From Chitinophagaceae bacterium (GTDB lineage: Bacteria > Bacteroidota > Bacteroidia > Chitinophagales > Chitinophagaceae), in the NCBI GenBank assembly GCA_023229465.1, contig JALNZE010000016.1:1-64000 (forward strand): a DNA stretch of 64,000 nt. Reading direction: 5' to 3'. The notes beneath the pieces are model-generated. The model saw only the letters and a list, made by a program, of their open reading frames with translations. It was not told the DNA's origin and did not search any database. This document shows, piece by piece, positions 8,336 to 16,271 of the stretch; the first letter of the stretch is position 1, and each line of letters opens with the position of its first letter. The translations under genes were made by a program, and so were the position numbers.

Positions 8336-9901
8336 CTACGTCCATTTTAGCCTTTCAAGATTTGACTCATATTCAACCAAGCTACTATTAACGAGGTCCT
8401 CTGCATCAAAATTTTCATTCTGTTGCTCATTAAACTCGTTGTCTAGGGGCAGGTGCTCAGCAAATGCAGCTTCTGCAATTTCAACCAGCTTCTTGAACAG
8501 ATCGTCATAAGATACAAAAATGGTCGGCTCGTCAGAGTTTTCATCGATGTATAACCCAACTGTATTATTGCCAAAATTCCATTCTGCTTTTTCTAGTGTA
8601 CTGGCAACTGCATTTTCAGCCTCATCCTCCCAAACCCATTTTTCTTTTTGTACACCAGTATTTTCATTCGAAAATATCTGCTCATAATAAGGTAGGTCAG
8701 ATTTCTTCAATTTACTTTTTTCAATAAGTTCTGCCAGTACAGCAATCGAATTTCGAATCCGACTTCTGCCGATGCCAGATGCCTGAAAGAATCGATCTGA
8801 AAAATCAATGTGCTTTGCTTTTTTGAGATAGCTCTCAAAATCAATCTTAGTCGGATCGGTAGCTTTTTCCTTCCGCAGAATAAACTTTAAAATATCAAAT
8901 GCTGCCTGTAGTCCAATCGTTTTAATAATATAGGAATTGCCGGATGCATTTTGCCACAAATATTTATTGGCCTCTTTTAGATAATTGATGATAGTGTCAT
9001 AAATAGTCTGGTCTTGACCGGCAATAAAATGGTTACGCAACGGTGAGTAGTCCCTTATGCTGGCAATCATATCTCTGCTTCGTCCGGTTAGAAACGACTT
9101 TTGTTGCATAACAATCCTATCACGTTTGGGATTGGATGAAATCAGGCTGCAAATGCCATCTACAATAGTAGCTGTAGAAATAACCCATTGCTGATCAATC
9201 GGTTCATCAAAAAGCTTTTCTACATCCAGGGCTTCAACCCGAATATGTTGATATAATGGGGAGTTCTCTTTATCAATATTCAATTTCCGTGAAAGAAAAA
9301 CTGCGAATTTTTCGGGCGTCCAAGCCTTTTCAGGTTCATCGTCGACATTGTAACCAAACTGTTCCAAAGCAAGGCTTCTATTGACTCGTTTTTGGTTAGA
9401 GTTGATAGTTGCAAACAAAAATGCCTGGTAGGAATTGGGTAAATCAAAATAAACCGAACAAATCAATTGAAGATTGCTGAAACGTTCTTCGTTGGTTACA
9501 TAGTCAAAAGCATTCAAGCGATGTTGTCCGTCAATGATCGCCGCAAGTTTCATCTTTTTGGGAATAATCAGTTTGCAAATTCCTGTTTTGCTTTCCTCGA
9601 TTATTCGCCATCTTTCGCTTGGATCTTTAGTAATGCCCCCCTGCGGTGTGTAATTGGCCGAAAGGATGATTGAATTGGGGAAAGCCATTTCAACAGAATC
9701 AATGTATTTCGCGATATCTTTTAACCGTTTCACATCCTTTACACGTTGACTACCCTGTACTTTACCTTCATTATCAACATACCTAAGCGGTTCAGAAAAA
9801 GAGATTTCCAGCAACTGTTTGGCAGGAATGGAAATGGCATAAAAATTCCCCAGTGGTTGTGTTACCTTCAACGCATTTATTTCTAAATAATTTTCTTCCA
9901 T
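8336..9901 (-). CDS. dndB: DndB-like DGQHR-domain protein
   Basis: 521 residues. The signature Ile-Ile-Asp-Gly-Gln-His-Arg-Leu lies at about 122 to 129, the DGQHR motif shared by DndB and relatives. DndB proteins bind and tune the phosphorothioation machinery rather than catalysing it; they act as regulators in known dnd loci. This copy is longer than a typical DndB (about 350 to 380 residues), with an extra acidic C-terminal third, so it may be a DndB-like variant. It is the last gene of the dnd-linked run on the minus strand, two bases after the four-helix membrane protein gene, whereas DndB is classically next to dndC. Gene symbol tentative. Confidence 0.72.
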   Translation of the reverse strand: MEENYLEINALKVTQPLGNFYAISIPAKQLLEISFSEPLRYVDNEGKVQGSQRVKDVKRLKDIAKYIDSVEMAFPNSIILSANYTPQGGITKDPSERWRIIEESKTGICKLIIPKKMKLAAIIDGQHRLNAFDYVTNEERFSNLQLICSVYFDLPNSYQAFLFATINSNQKRVNRSLALEQFGYNVDDEPEKAWTPEKFAVFLSRKLNIDKENSPLYQHIRVEALDVEKLFDEPIDQQWVISTATIVDGICSLISSNPKRDRIVMQQKSFLTGRSRDMIASIRDYSPLRNHFIAGQDQTIYDTIINYLKEANKYLWQNASGNSYIIKTIGLQAAFDILKFILRKEKATDPTKIDFESYLKKAKHIDFSDRFFQASGIGRSRIRNSIAVLAELIEKSKLKKSDLPYYEQIFSNENTGVQKEKWVWEDEAENAVASTLEKAEWNFGNNTVGLYIDENSDEPTIFVSYDDLFKKLVEIAEAAFAEHLPLDNEFNEQQNENFDAEDLVNSSLVEYESNLERLKWT

Positions 9902-9903
9902 CT

Positions 9904-10347
9904 TTATCCGTTTTGAAGTGGTCTTTCAGCATTACCACCGAGTGTTGCATTGATATTAAACGCCGAATTTTTGTAATTAGCAACCCACCACATGATATAT
10001 GCGGCAACAATTCCGAGAATTGCTAAGCCAGATATTCCTTTTATTTCTCCTTTAGAATTATAATATAGAATAAAACAAGTCATGATGAGTACAGCCGTGT
10101 CGCCGATACAGACAAAAAGAATCGCCATTTTTCGGTATGAGGCCTGATCATCGAACAACTTCATTACATAATCGAGGCTGGCCGAAAAAAGAATCGCGAT
10201 AAAATAAGTGACAATATTTTGATTAAAATTTTTAATCGCATTAGGGTCGGCGTTCGCCCTATCGAAAACATAAGGTAGGGTCACTCCAATGGAGGCCAAA
10301 AAAATAATCGTAAAAAAAAAGTATAGAATAATTGTAATCGTTCTCAT
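9904..10347 (-). CDS. four-helix membrane protein in the dnd-linked operon
   Basis: About 147 residues, with hydrophobic segments near 3 to 24, 43 to 62, 73 to 95 and 104 to 125, so four membrane helices and a short polar tail. No known family recognised. The gene ends two bases before dndB begins and is likely co-transcribed with it; 150 bases separate it from the upstream small gene. The start could be at 10353 or 10347 (Met-Leu-Met). A membrane subunit in a DNA modification locus could be an effector that damages the membrane or an anchor; this is inference only. Confidence 0.6.
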   Translation of the reverse strand: MRTITIILYFFFTIIFLASIGVTLPYVFDRANADPNAIKNFNQNIVTYFIAILFSASLDYVMKLFDDQASYRKMAILFVCIGDTAVLIMTCFILYYNSKGEIKGISGLAILGIVAAYIMWWVANYKNSAFNINATLGGNAERPLQNG

Positions 10348-10497
10348 CAGCAAGTAGTTATAAATAAAAATGTATTTCTAACAATAAATGGTGCCACAAT
10401 TTTTTTGGGGGAGTGGCAGATCAGAATGCGTTCGCTCAAGATATTGTGTTTTAGTAAAAAAGCGATTGCGCATTGTTAGTCTTTTCATTCCCGAAAA

Positions 10498-10941
10498 TTA
10501 AATTATTTGAATACCTGGTTGTCCAAAATATTTAAGACTTAAAAACTTTTTGACTTTCTCCAGTTCTGCAGGCTGTTCCCGCAAGAAATTATATATTTTA
10601 TCGTTAAGTTTTCCAATTGCGGGTTCCATTTCTTTAGCGGTAGGCGATTTTTTGTGCTTCAGACTATTGGGGTCAATATTAATTTCCCAAATGACAGATG
10701 AAGCAAGAAAAAGAAACGGGTATTCCGCTTGCTTCTGGCCTTTGGTCTGCCACCCATACTTTTCCATCACTCTCAAAAGTTGGGGCCGTATCTCAATATA
10801 AGCAAATTTATTGTCCGCGTTATTCTTAATCATATCCAGAATGATTAATAACAACAACGGTTTGTAAACAGCAAATTCGCCATTCCGCTTGTTAACAGTT
10901 ATATTATCAAGAATTAATATGATCTCATCTGTCATCTGCAT
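10498..10941 (-). CDS. small soluble dnd-linked protein (147 residues)
   Basis: 147 residues, no signal peptide or membrane span. The N-terminal half (Tyr-Lys-Pro-Leu-Leu-Leu-Leu-Ile-Ile-Leu-Asp-Met-Ile) resembles the Lys-Pro-x-Leu-Leu helix that precedes HNH nuclease domains in some modification-dependent restriction enzymes, but no HNH residues follow. It might therefore be a stand-alone recognition or adaptor subunit. It lies three bases after the neighbouring 149-residue gene, in the same operon as the zinc-hook ATPase. Function unknown. Confidence 0.55.
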   Translation of the reverse strand: MQMTDEIILILDNITVNKRNGEFAVYKPLLLLIILDMIKNNADNKFAYIEIRPQLLRVMEKYGWQTKGQKQAEYPFLFLASSVIWEINIDPNSLKHKKSPTAKEMEPAIGKLNDKIYNFLREQPAELEKVKKFLSLKYFGQPGIQII

Positions 10942-10944
10942 ATA

Positions 10945-11394
10945 TTAAGATTGAGTGGTAAACCGTGATTGAATTTGGTTAATAAGACTTTCTATATTTT
11001 GATAAGCAAGCGGATCAAGTGCAAGCTCTTCGTGTAACAGATATAAGCCTCCATTAGAAAAACTTTCGATATTCTTTCGCAAATCATCTGGTTGTTTTAA
11101 AATATCGAAGCTTTGAAGTTTGTCTATTGCCATCACAATTAAAAGATGCAAGTGAGGGTCTTTTATTTGCTGCCAGCGAAAAGGGGGCGATGGATGTCTT
11201 TTCTCAATTTCTTTTGGGCTATTTTTTGAATATCCCAATACGGCACCCCACACAAACAATTCCCACATTGTCGGAAAAGTAAGATCCTTACTGGCTTTCC
11301 CGGTATCGGAATGGCAAAGCCGTCTATAGGTATTTTCATAGTGAAATGCATCTACGTTCACCAGTAAGCTGGGATCAATAGGCGAATCTATCAT
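10945..11394 (-). CDS. small soluble dnd-linked protein (149 residues)
   Basis: 149 residues, soluble, helical. Around 40 to 58 it reads Leu-Thr-Phe-Pro-Thr-Met-Trp-Glu-Leu-Phe-Val-Trp-Gly-Ala-Val-Leu-Gly-Tyr, a pattern I associate loosely with small dnd-associated proteins, but the match is from memory and unverified. It starts one base after the ATPase stop and ends three bases before the 147-residue gene, so all three are one translational unit. Likely an accessory subunit of the restriction module; no catalytic motif seen. Confidence 0.55.
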   Translation of the reverse strand: MIDSPIDPSLLVNVDAFHYENTYRRLCHSDTGKASKDLTFPTMWELFVWGAVLGYSKNSPKEIEKRHPSPPFRWQQIKDPHLHLLIVMAIDKLQSFDILKQPDDLRKNIESFSNGGLYLLHEELALDPLAYQNIESLINQIQSRFTTQS

Positions 11395-11395
11395 A

Positions 11396-13474
11396 TCACT
11401 TTATTTTTTTGATTAACGTATGCTGTTCCTGTTCATTATCACCTTCCATTACCAGTTCGTATGCATTCTTGATCGCACTATTCCCCATGATCATCGTTCT
11501 TACAACATCATTGCGAAGATTGTCCGGATCATAAGTAAGCGCATCATCCTTTAAAATAACAATAGATTGATTGAAAATCTCAATCATTGTGTCGATGGCT
11601 GTCAGCTTATTGTTTCCGCCAAGTGCAGAAATTGGTGCATCGGCTATAAATGGAAAATAATTATCCCAAAACCTATTAGATACATCTAGTACGGCGGCAA
11701 CAAAAGCTATTTGAAGTGAAACTTTATTGGCCTGATTAATATTGAACAGTCTTGTGCCTGCTTCATCTATTGTGTATACTTCCTTATTGGCAAAGTCAAC
11801 TTTGACTTTGCCGGACAAGGCTGCATTTTTTATGGTCATTTGCGTAAAAAACTTATTGGCATTTTCTTCGATATCGGAAATGATCCTATTTAAAAAATGG
11901 TCATAAAACTGCGATGTACTTGCATTTACCTTTTCTGCGAGTTGAAACCGTTCCTTTTCCTTTGTGTTCGAAGATTGCGCTATCAATGATTCATATTCTT
12001 CTAATTTATTGTCAAGCTCCTTTTTTAAAAAGTCGCGTCTGCCCTTTATCTGGTTAATTTTTGATTCTGATCCGTCAAGATCATTTTTAAATCTATCTCT
12101 GTCTCTCTGGATCTGAATAAAATTCTTTGCTTTAATCTCATCTTCAGAAATACCTGATGGAATAATAGACCTGAGTTCCTCCTCCTTAGCTTTGATTTTA
12201 TTTTGCAGGCTACGAATCTGGTCCTCAACCTCCTGTAGTGATAAATAAAACTCTTTAATTTCCTCTGGTATCCGTGTTACTTTATCCAGCATGTTATCTG
12301 CCACCATGCTGAGTTGGTTAATTAGTTCAATTTCTTTATCAAGTGATCGGTCATTTAAAAAGGAAGCAATTTTTTTGTAGGCATCCGATTCGTCTGCCGC
12401 ATCTGATCCGCAAACCTTACATTTATGTTCCGCAAGCATTTCCTTAATAAATTCCTGCCGGATTGGTTCTGGAATTTTCTTTTCAATTTTATTCTGTTTG
12501 TAGAATGAAAGAAATCTATTTAGAATAGCATCAGTTCCTGCATACATCCATTTATCGAACACATCTCGTTTCTGATTTGTTATGAGACTTGCTCGCAATT
12601 CATTTTTTGTAAGACGTTGCGCTTCCAGATAATCTGATTCACGTAAGATGGCGGCACACTCTTCAAACATTTTTAATTCATTGTTCTTCTTTTCAAACTG
12701 TTCTTTTTGAATATTCCTCTCCCGACATTCATTATCGAATTGCTCATCCTGAAAAGCCACATCCTCTTTTAATTTATCAATCTCCTGCGACAAACGAATC
12801 TTGCGCTCATGCAGCGCATTGTCAGCATCTGCCTTATTTTCAAAGTCTCTTTTTAAATTTTTCAAAACCTTATCTGCATAAGCCTTTGCCTTTTCAAAAA
12901 CTTCAATCCGTGATAGATCACGAAGAGCTTTAGTGAAAGCTGATTTGTTACTAAGGCTCATGATCTGACTGATATTTTCACCCTGAAAAAGAAAGTAGCG
13001 TGAAAGATTTTCAGGGAAAAGCATCAGTAGCTGTTCTTCGGCATCACGATCATAGAAATTAGTATCGTTGCTGGTAACAGCATCAGTGCGCGTAAGGCTT
13101 AAATCGGAATTTCGCGGTATCTGCCAGTTTCCCTCGTTACTCTTTGGTAGTGAATACTCACGCGCTAATAAATATTTATTTTCATCCTCATCTAAAAAAG
13201 TCAAACACACTGAACAGGCTACGTATTCACCGTTTCTGCATTCAGCTTTTGCTTTTCTATTTATAAGATCCTCACGCCAATCTTTGGTTTCTGCCCATAC
13301 TTCTTCTGTCGTCTTGAATGCACGATCATATAGTACCCAATTGAATGCATCAAATAGTTTGGACTTGCCGGTGTTGTTTTGTCCAAGAATGACAGTCGGG
13401 CCGAGATCGAAATCCAGCCTGTTCTTCTTATAATAAGAAAGAAAATTTTCTATTTCTATTGATACGATAATCAT
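11396..13474 (-). CDS. Rad50/SMC-like zinc-hook ATPase of the dnd-linked module
   Basis: 692 residues. Walker A is Gly-Gln-Asn-Asn-Thr-Gly-Lys-Ser at 31 to 38. Two long coiled coils (about 190 to 300 and 380 to 500) flank Cys-Lys-Val-Cys at 352 to 355, the zinc hook by which Rad50-type arms dimerise. The C-terminal lobe has Phe-Pro-Phe-Ile-Ala-Asp-Ala-Pro-Ile-Ser, a Walker B-like strand with Asp-Ala-Pro in place of the usual Asp-Glu/Ser-Pro. The architecture is related to DndD but the sequence is clearly distinct from the DndD gene nearby, which appears to lack a Cys-x-x-Cys hook. Translation is coupled to the preceding 70-residue gene by a four-base overlap. Probable role: DNA end or break sensing for restriction; inferred. 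Confidence 0.8.
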   Translation of the reverse strand: MIIVSIEIENFLSYYKKNRLDFDLGPTVILGQNNTGKSKLFDAFNWVLYDRAFKTTEEVWAETKDWREDLINRKAKAECRNGEYVACSVCLTFLDEDENKYLLAREYSLPKSNEGNWQIPRNSDLSLTRTDAVTSNDTNFYDRDAEEQLLMLFPENLSRYFLFQGENISQIMSLSNKSAFTKALRDLSRIEVFEKAKAYADKVLKNLKRDFENKADADNALHERKIRLSQEIDKLKEDVAFQDEQFDNECRERNIQKEQFEKKNNELKMFEECAAILRESDYLEAQRLTKNELRASLITNQKRDVFDKWMYAGTDAILNRFLSFYKQNKIEKKIPEPIRQEFIKEMLAEHKCKVCGSDAADESDAYKKIASFLNDRSLDKEIELINQLSMVADNMLDKVTRIPEEIKEFYLSLQEVEDQIRSLQNKIKAKEEELRSIIPSGISEDEIKAKNFIQIQRDRDRFKNDLDGSESKINQIKGRRDFLKKELDNKLEEYESLIAQSSNTKEKERFQLAEKVNASTSQFYDHFLNRIISDIEENANKFFTQMTIKNAALSGKVKVDFANKEVYTIDEAGTRLFNINQANKVSLQIAFVAAVLDVSNRFWDNYFPFIADAPISALGGNNKLTAIDTMIEIFNQSIVILKDDALTYDPDNLRNDVVRTMIMGNSAIKNAYELVMEGDNEQEQHTLIKKIK

Positions 13475-13683
13475 TGTTGCGTAGGTTTTAACTTGAAACT
13501 TACCTCCGCATCAATAAGGTCTGTTAGCTTACGTTCGACGTTGCGGTTGCGTCCGGTGTTATACTCCAGGTAAACCTCACTCAAAAGCTCTTTGATGATC
13601 GTATATTGTTGCAGGTCTTTTTCTTTTATTCCCTTCAACATCATTTCGATCTGGCGCATTACGTCAGAGTTCTTGATTGCCAT
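13471..13683 (-). CDS. 70-residue coupling-gene protein between helicase and zinc-hook ATPase
   Basis: Started at the ATG at 13683 (Met-Ala-Ile-Lys-Asn), 70 residues; a longer frame to 13713 lies wholly within the helicase gene. The protein is charged and helical with no known domain. It overlaps the helicase end by 20 bases and the ATPase start by four, so it is translated with both. Such small proteins encoded between a nuclease-helicase and an SMC-like ATPase may act as a bridge or inhibitor. That is inference. Confidence 0.6.
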   Translation of the reverse strand: MAIKNSDVMRQIEMMLKGIKEKDLQQYTIIKELLSEVYLEYNTGRNRNVERKLTDLIDAEVSFKLKPTQQ

Positions 13684-15874
13684 AAGTTGAAATTTCAGAT
13701 GAGAAAATATCAATTTTATATTGTTCTGCTATTGCTTCCAGGGTTTTGAGAGCCTGGTATTTGTTAATAGACATGGACGCAAACTCGTACACTCTTCTTA
13801 ATTCAGCCGCCAATATGCTTTTCTCCATCGAAATACTCTCATCAAACAAACGGCTGGAAATATCCGGCACAACAATCATGTCGTAGATATAAGCAAACTT
13901 CTTTTGTGGATGTGTCCGCAATATCCGGCCCCTTCGCTGAATAAATTGTCGTGGGTTACTGGTGCTTGCACAGAAAATAGCCACCTCCGTTCTTTTTACA
14001 TCAACGCCTTCATCCAGGCATTTCATAGCGGTTAAAACTGCGATCTCTCCCTCAGAGAATCTTTGAAGAATTTCCTTTCTGTTTTTGGTAGTTCCTATGA
14101 ATTGATGCTGCGCTAAATGATATTCGTTCGAGATCACCGATGCATATTCATTGATAAGGCGCTCATCGTCCTCATCTGCTGTACTTGATATTCCTTCCGG
14201 AACATATACCAACGTATATTTCAATTCTGCTTTCTGTGCAAGTAATTCGTCCAGGCAAATCCTGAGCGTGTTTAGTTTATTTTCTGCTTTGTGAATGATT
14301 CGTCTACGCTTTAAAAGCAGTGAAGTAACTACGGGGTTATCCTGAAAGCCACCGCTTGCCCCATTAAAATATTTCAGGAGCTTCCTGGAAATTTCTTTGT
14401 ATTCATGCAATTCTTCATCTGTCAACGAGACAATCTTGGGATAATAATAGTATTTACACAGGAATTCCTGTTCAATGGCTTCCTGCATCGTTAATTGAAA
14501 AGTCGGAGCTTCAGTAGCATTAAAAAACTGCAATATTGCTTTAGTACCTTCTGGGTCAAAATGCCGCTCCGGTGTTGCCGACAACCCGATTCTTCTGGCA
14601 AATTTTTCCGGAAAGTGACTTTGAGATCTTTGGGTTCCCAGGTTATGCGCCTCATCTGCTATAAAAATGGTATCTGTATCCAGCCTGCCGATGACAGCCT
14701 GGAATTTTTCCATATTAAATGTCTGATACGTGGTAATCAGGCAATAGCTATGATTTCCAAAGCTGCTCTTGTTAATTTCCTGTAGGATTTTTGCAACCCA
14801 ATCCTTGCTTCTGCTATTGGCAAGAATAACATTCGTAAATCCAAACGCTTCGCAATCTTCCAGCCACTGATCTGCAAGGGAAAGGGTAGGAACCAGTATC
14901 AACACCCGATACCGGTTTTCTTTTTGGTATAGCGTTAAAACACAATTGAGTGATGTAATTGTTTTACCGGTACCGGTCGCCATTTCAAAAAAACCAATAC
15001 AACCAGCTTTAAACCAATTTTCACACGCCTCGTCTTGATAGCGGTGTGGTGTTTTTCCTTTCGGAAAATGTGGCTTATTACTTGGACCCAGGTTTTCCCG
15101 CAACAACTCCATTTTCAATTTAAAAGAATTTGAAGTTGGTGTTTCAAATGAGCCGATGAGTTCACGTTCTTCTTCCAATAGATAATCCAGGTCTTGTACC
15201 GGAAAATGTTCAATCAGGGCTGTTTTAATTTTATCAATAGGCACACTTCGAACAGCCGGATAAGAACCAGACCATATTTTTCCAAATAATGAACTAAAAT
15301 AAGATAACCGGCTATTCTCCATCTTCTCATTTGTCCACGATACGTAACAACTCAGAGACTCAACATTCCAGAACATGGCTGAGTTGGAAAAATTAGCGGA
15401 GCCGTTAAACGCTACACGATCTCCTTGTGAGTCCGAAAATATTCCGAATTTATGATGTACAATACCCTGTGAATGGTGGGCCGGAACAATCGCCATAATT
15501 TCCAGTTTTTGGGTTGCAACAAGCCATGAAATACAATTAAAAAAATGTTTGTCGAACCCCGAAAGTGTTTTCTCAAGCCTGACAATATCATCGATGATAT
15601 TTTGTTCTATTAATTCATCCGGAGAGGCCACCAACCCCTTTTCTATAGCATCTTTATCCTGTTGCGATAAAACATCATTGATGATCATTCTCATTTTGCC
15701 CCCCCTTTTAATAAAGTAGGCAAAACCGATTGACAGGGCCCTAAAACCACTGCTGCTGAAAAACCCAAGGGCCAAGTCGAAGGAATTACTCTCTATCAGT
15801 CCATCCAAAAAAAACTCCGCCGGTTCATCCTCACCGGATGAATACACAGTTTTGAAGTTAGTTTCTTTAAGCAT
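13664..15874 (-). CDS. PLD-nuclease/SF2 helicase fusion, putative phosphorothioation-linked restriction enzyme
   Basis: 736 residues. The N-terminal 200 are a phospholipase-D-type nuclease: His140-x-Lys142, Asp148 and Gly158-Ser-Ala-Asn161 form one HKD motif, so a dimer would be needed for a full site. From about 278 is a superfamily 2 helicase: Ala-Thr-Gly-Thr-Gly-Lys-Thr at 299 to 305, Asp-Glu-Ala-His at 407 to 410, Ser-Ala-Thr at 432 to 434 and Gln-Arg-Arg-Gly-Arg in motif VI. This layout matches restriction helicases that cut unmodified DNA. Its gene starts one base after dndE, so it is built with the modification genes, and it is the best candidate for the cutting enzyme. Confidence 0.85.
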   Translation of the reverse strand: MLKETNFKTVYSSGEDEPAEFFLDGLIESNSFDLALGFFSSSGFRALSIGFAYFIKRGGKMRMIINDVLSQQDKDAIEKGLVASPDELIEQNIIDDIVRLEKTLSGFDKHFFNCISWLVATQKLEIMAIVPAHHSQGIVHHKFGIFSDSQGDRVAFNGSANFSNSAMFWNVESLSCYVSWTNEKMENSRLSYFSSLFGKIWSGSYPAVRSVPIDKIKTALIEHFPVQDLDYLLEEERELIGSFETPTSNSFKLKMELLRENLGPSNKPHFPKGKTPHRYQDEACENWFKAGCIGFFEMATGTGKTITSLNCVLTLYQKENRYRVLILVPTLSLADQWLEDCEAFGFTNVILANSRSKDWVAKILQEINKSSFGNHSYCLITTYQTFNMEKFQAVIGRLDTDTIFIADEAHNLGTQRSQSHFPEKFARRIGLSATPERHFDPEGTKAILQFFNATEAPTFQLTMQEAIEQEFLCKYYYYPKIVSLTDEELHEYKEISRKLLKYFNGASGGFQDNPVVTSLLLKRRRIIHKAENKLNTLRICLDELLAQKAELKYTLVYVPEGISSTADEDDERLINEYASVISNEYHLAQHQFIGTTKNRKEILQRFSEGEIAVLTAMKCLDEGVDVKRTEVAIFCASTSNPRQFIQRRGRILRTHPQKKFAYIYDMIVVPDISSRLFDESISMEKSILAAELRRVYEFASMSINKYQALKTLEAIAEQYKIDIFSSEISTYGNQEL

Positions 15875-15875
15875 G

Positions 15876-16271
15876 TTAGTTTAAGCCTCTTAAGCCACGT
15901 TCAATCTTTGATATCAGAAAATCCGAACCATTAATGTTGTCGTTTCTTTTTATTTCGTTGGCAATCAACTGCAGTCCGTCATCAATATGCATTTTCACAT
16001 ACCGGGCAATATCTTTATCTGTTTTATACAACTGGTAATGAACACAGACCATCGCGATATAAATATCAGCATGATCCCCGAACAATACTTTACTGCTGTA
16101 TTCCTTACCCTGCGAATCTTCGATTTGCAAAAGATCCAATTGCCTTTCACTGGCCATAGAATATGTAAATGCGATCCTGGCAATAACGTTCTCAGCACCT
16201 AATTGAAGCCTGCTGGTCAATTGCGTCACTAAATCCTTATTTGCTTTTGATGTCTTAATTCCCGTAAACAT
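15876..16271 (-). CDS. dndE: DndE, phosphorothioation complex subunit
   Basis: 131 residues, all helical, basic. Known DndE forms a small tetramer with a nicked-DNA-binding surface and joins DndC and DndD in the sulfur-modifying complex. Recognised here from size, the N-terminal Lys-x-x-Lys-Asp...Leu...Arg-Leu-Gln-Leu-Gly-Ala-Glu-Asn pattern, the Leu-Phe-Gly-Asp-His-Ala-Asp segment and, most of all, position directly after dndD. The start overlaps the dndD end by 17 bases. No catalytic residues expected or seen. Confidence 0.85.
   Translation of the reverse strand: MFTGIKTSKANKDLVTQLTSRLQLGAENVIARIAFTYSMASERQLDLLQIEDSQGKEYSSKVLFGDHADIYIAMVCVHYQLYKTDKDIARYVKMHIDDGLQLIANEIKRNDNINGSDFLISKIERGLRGLN

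Noticed and set aside
13684..13713. Longer start for the 70-residue protein
   Set aside because: These codons lie wholly in the helicase gene's end; the ATG at 13683 gives a better start.
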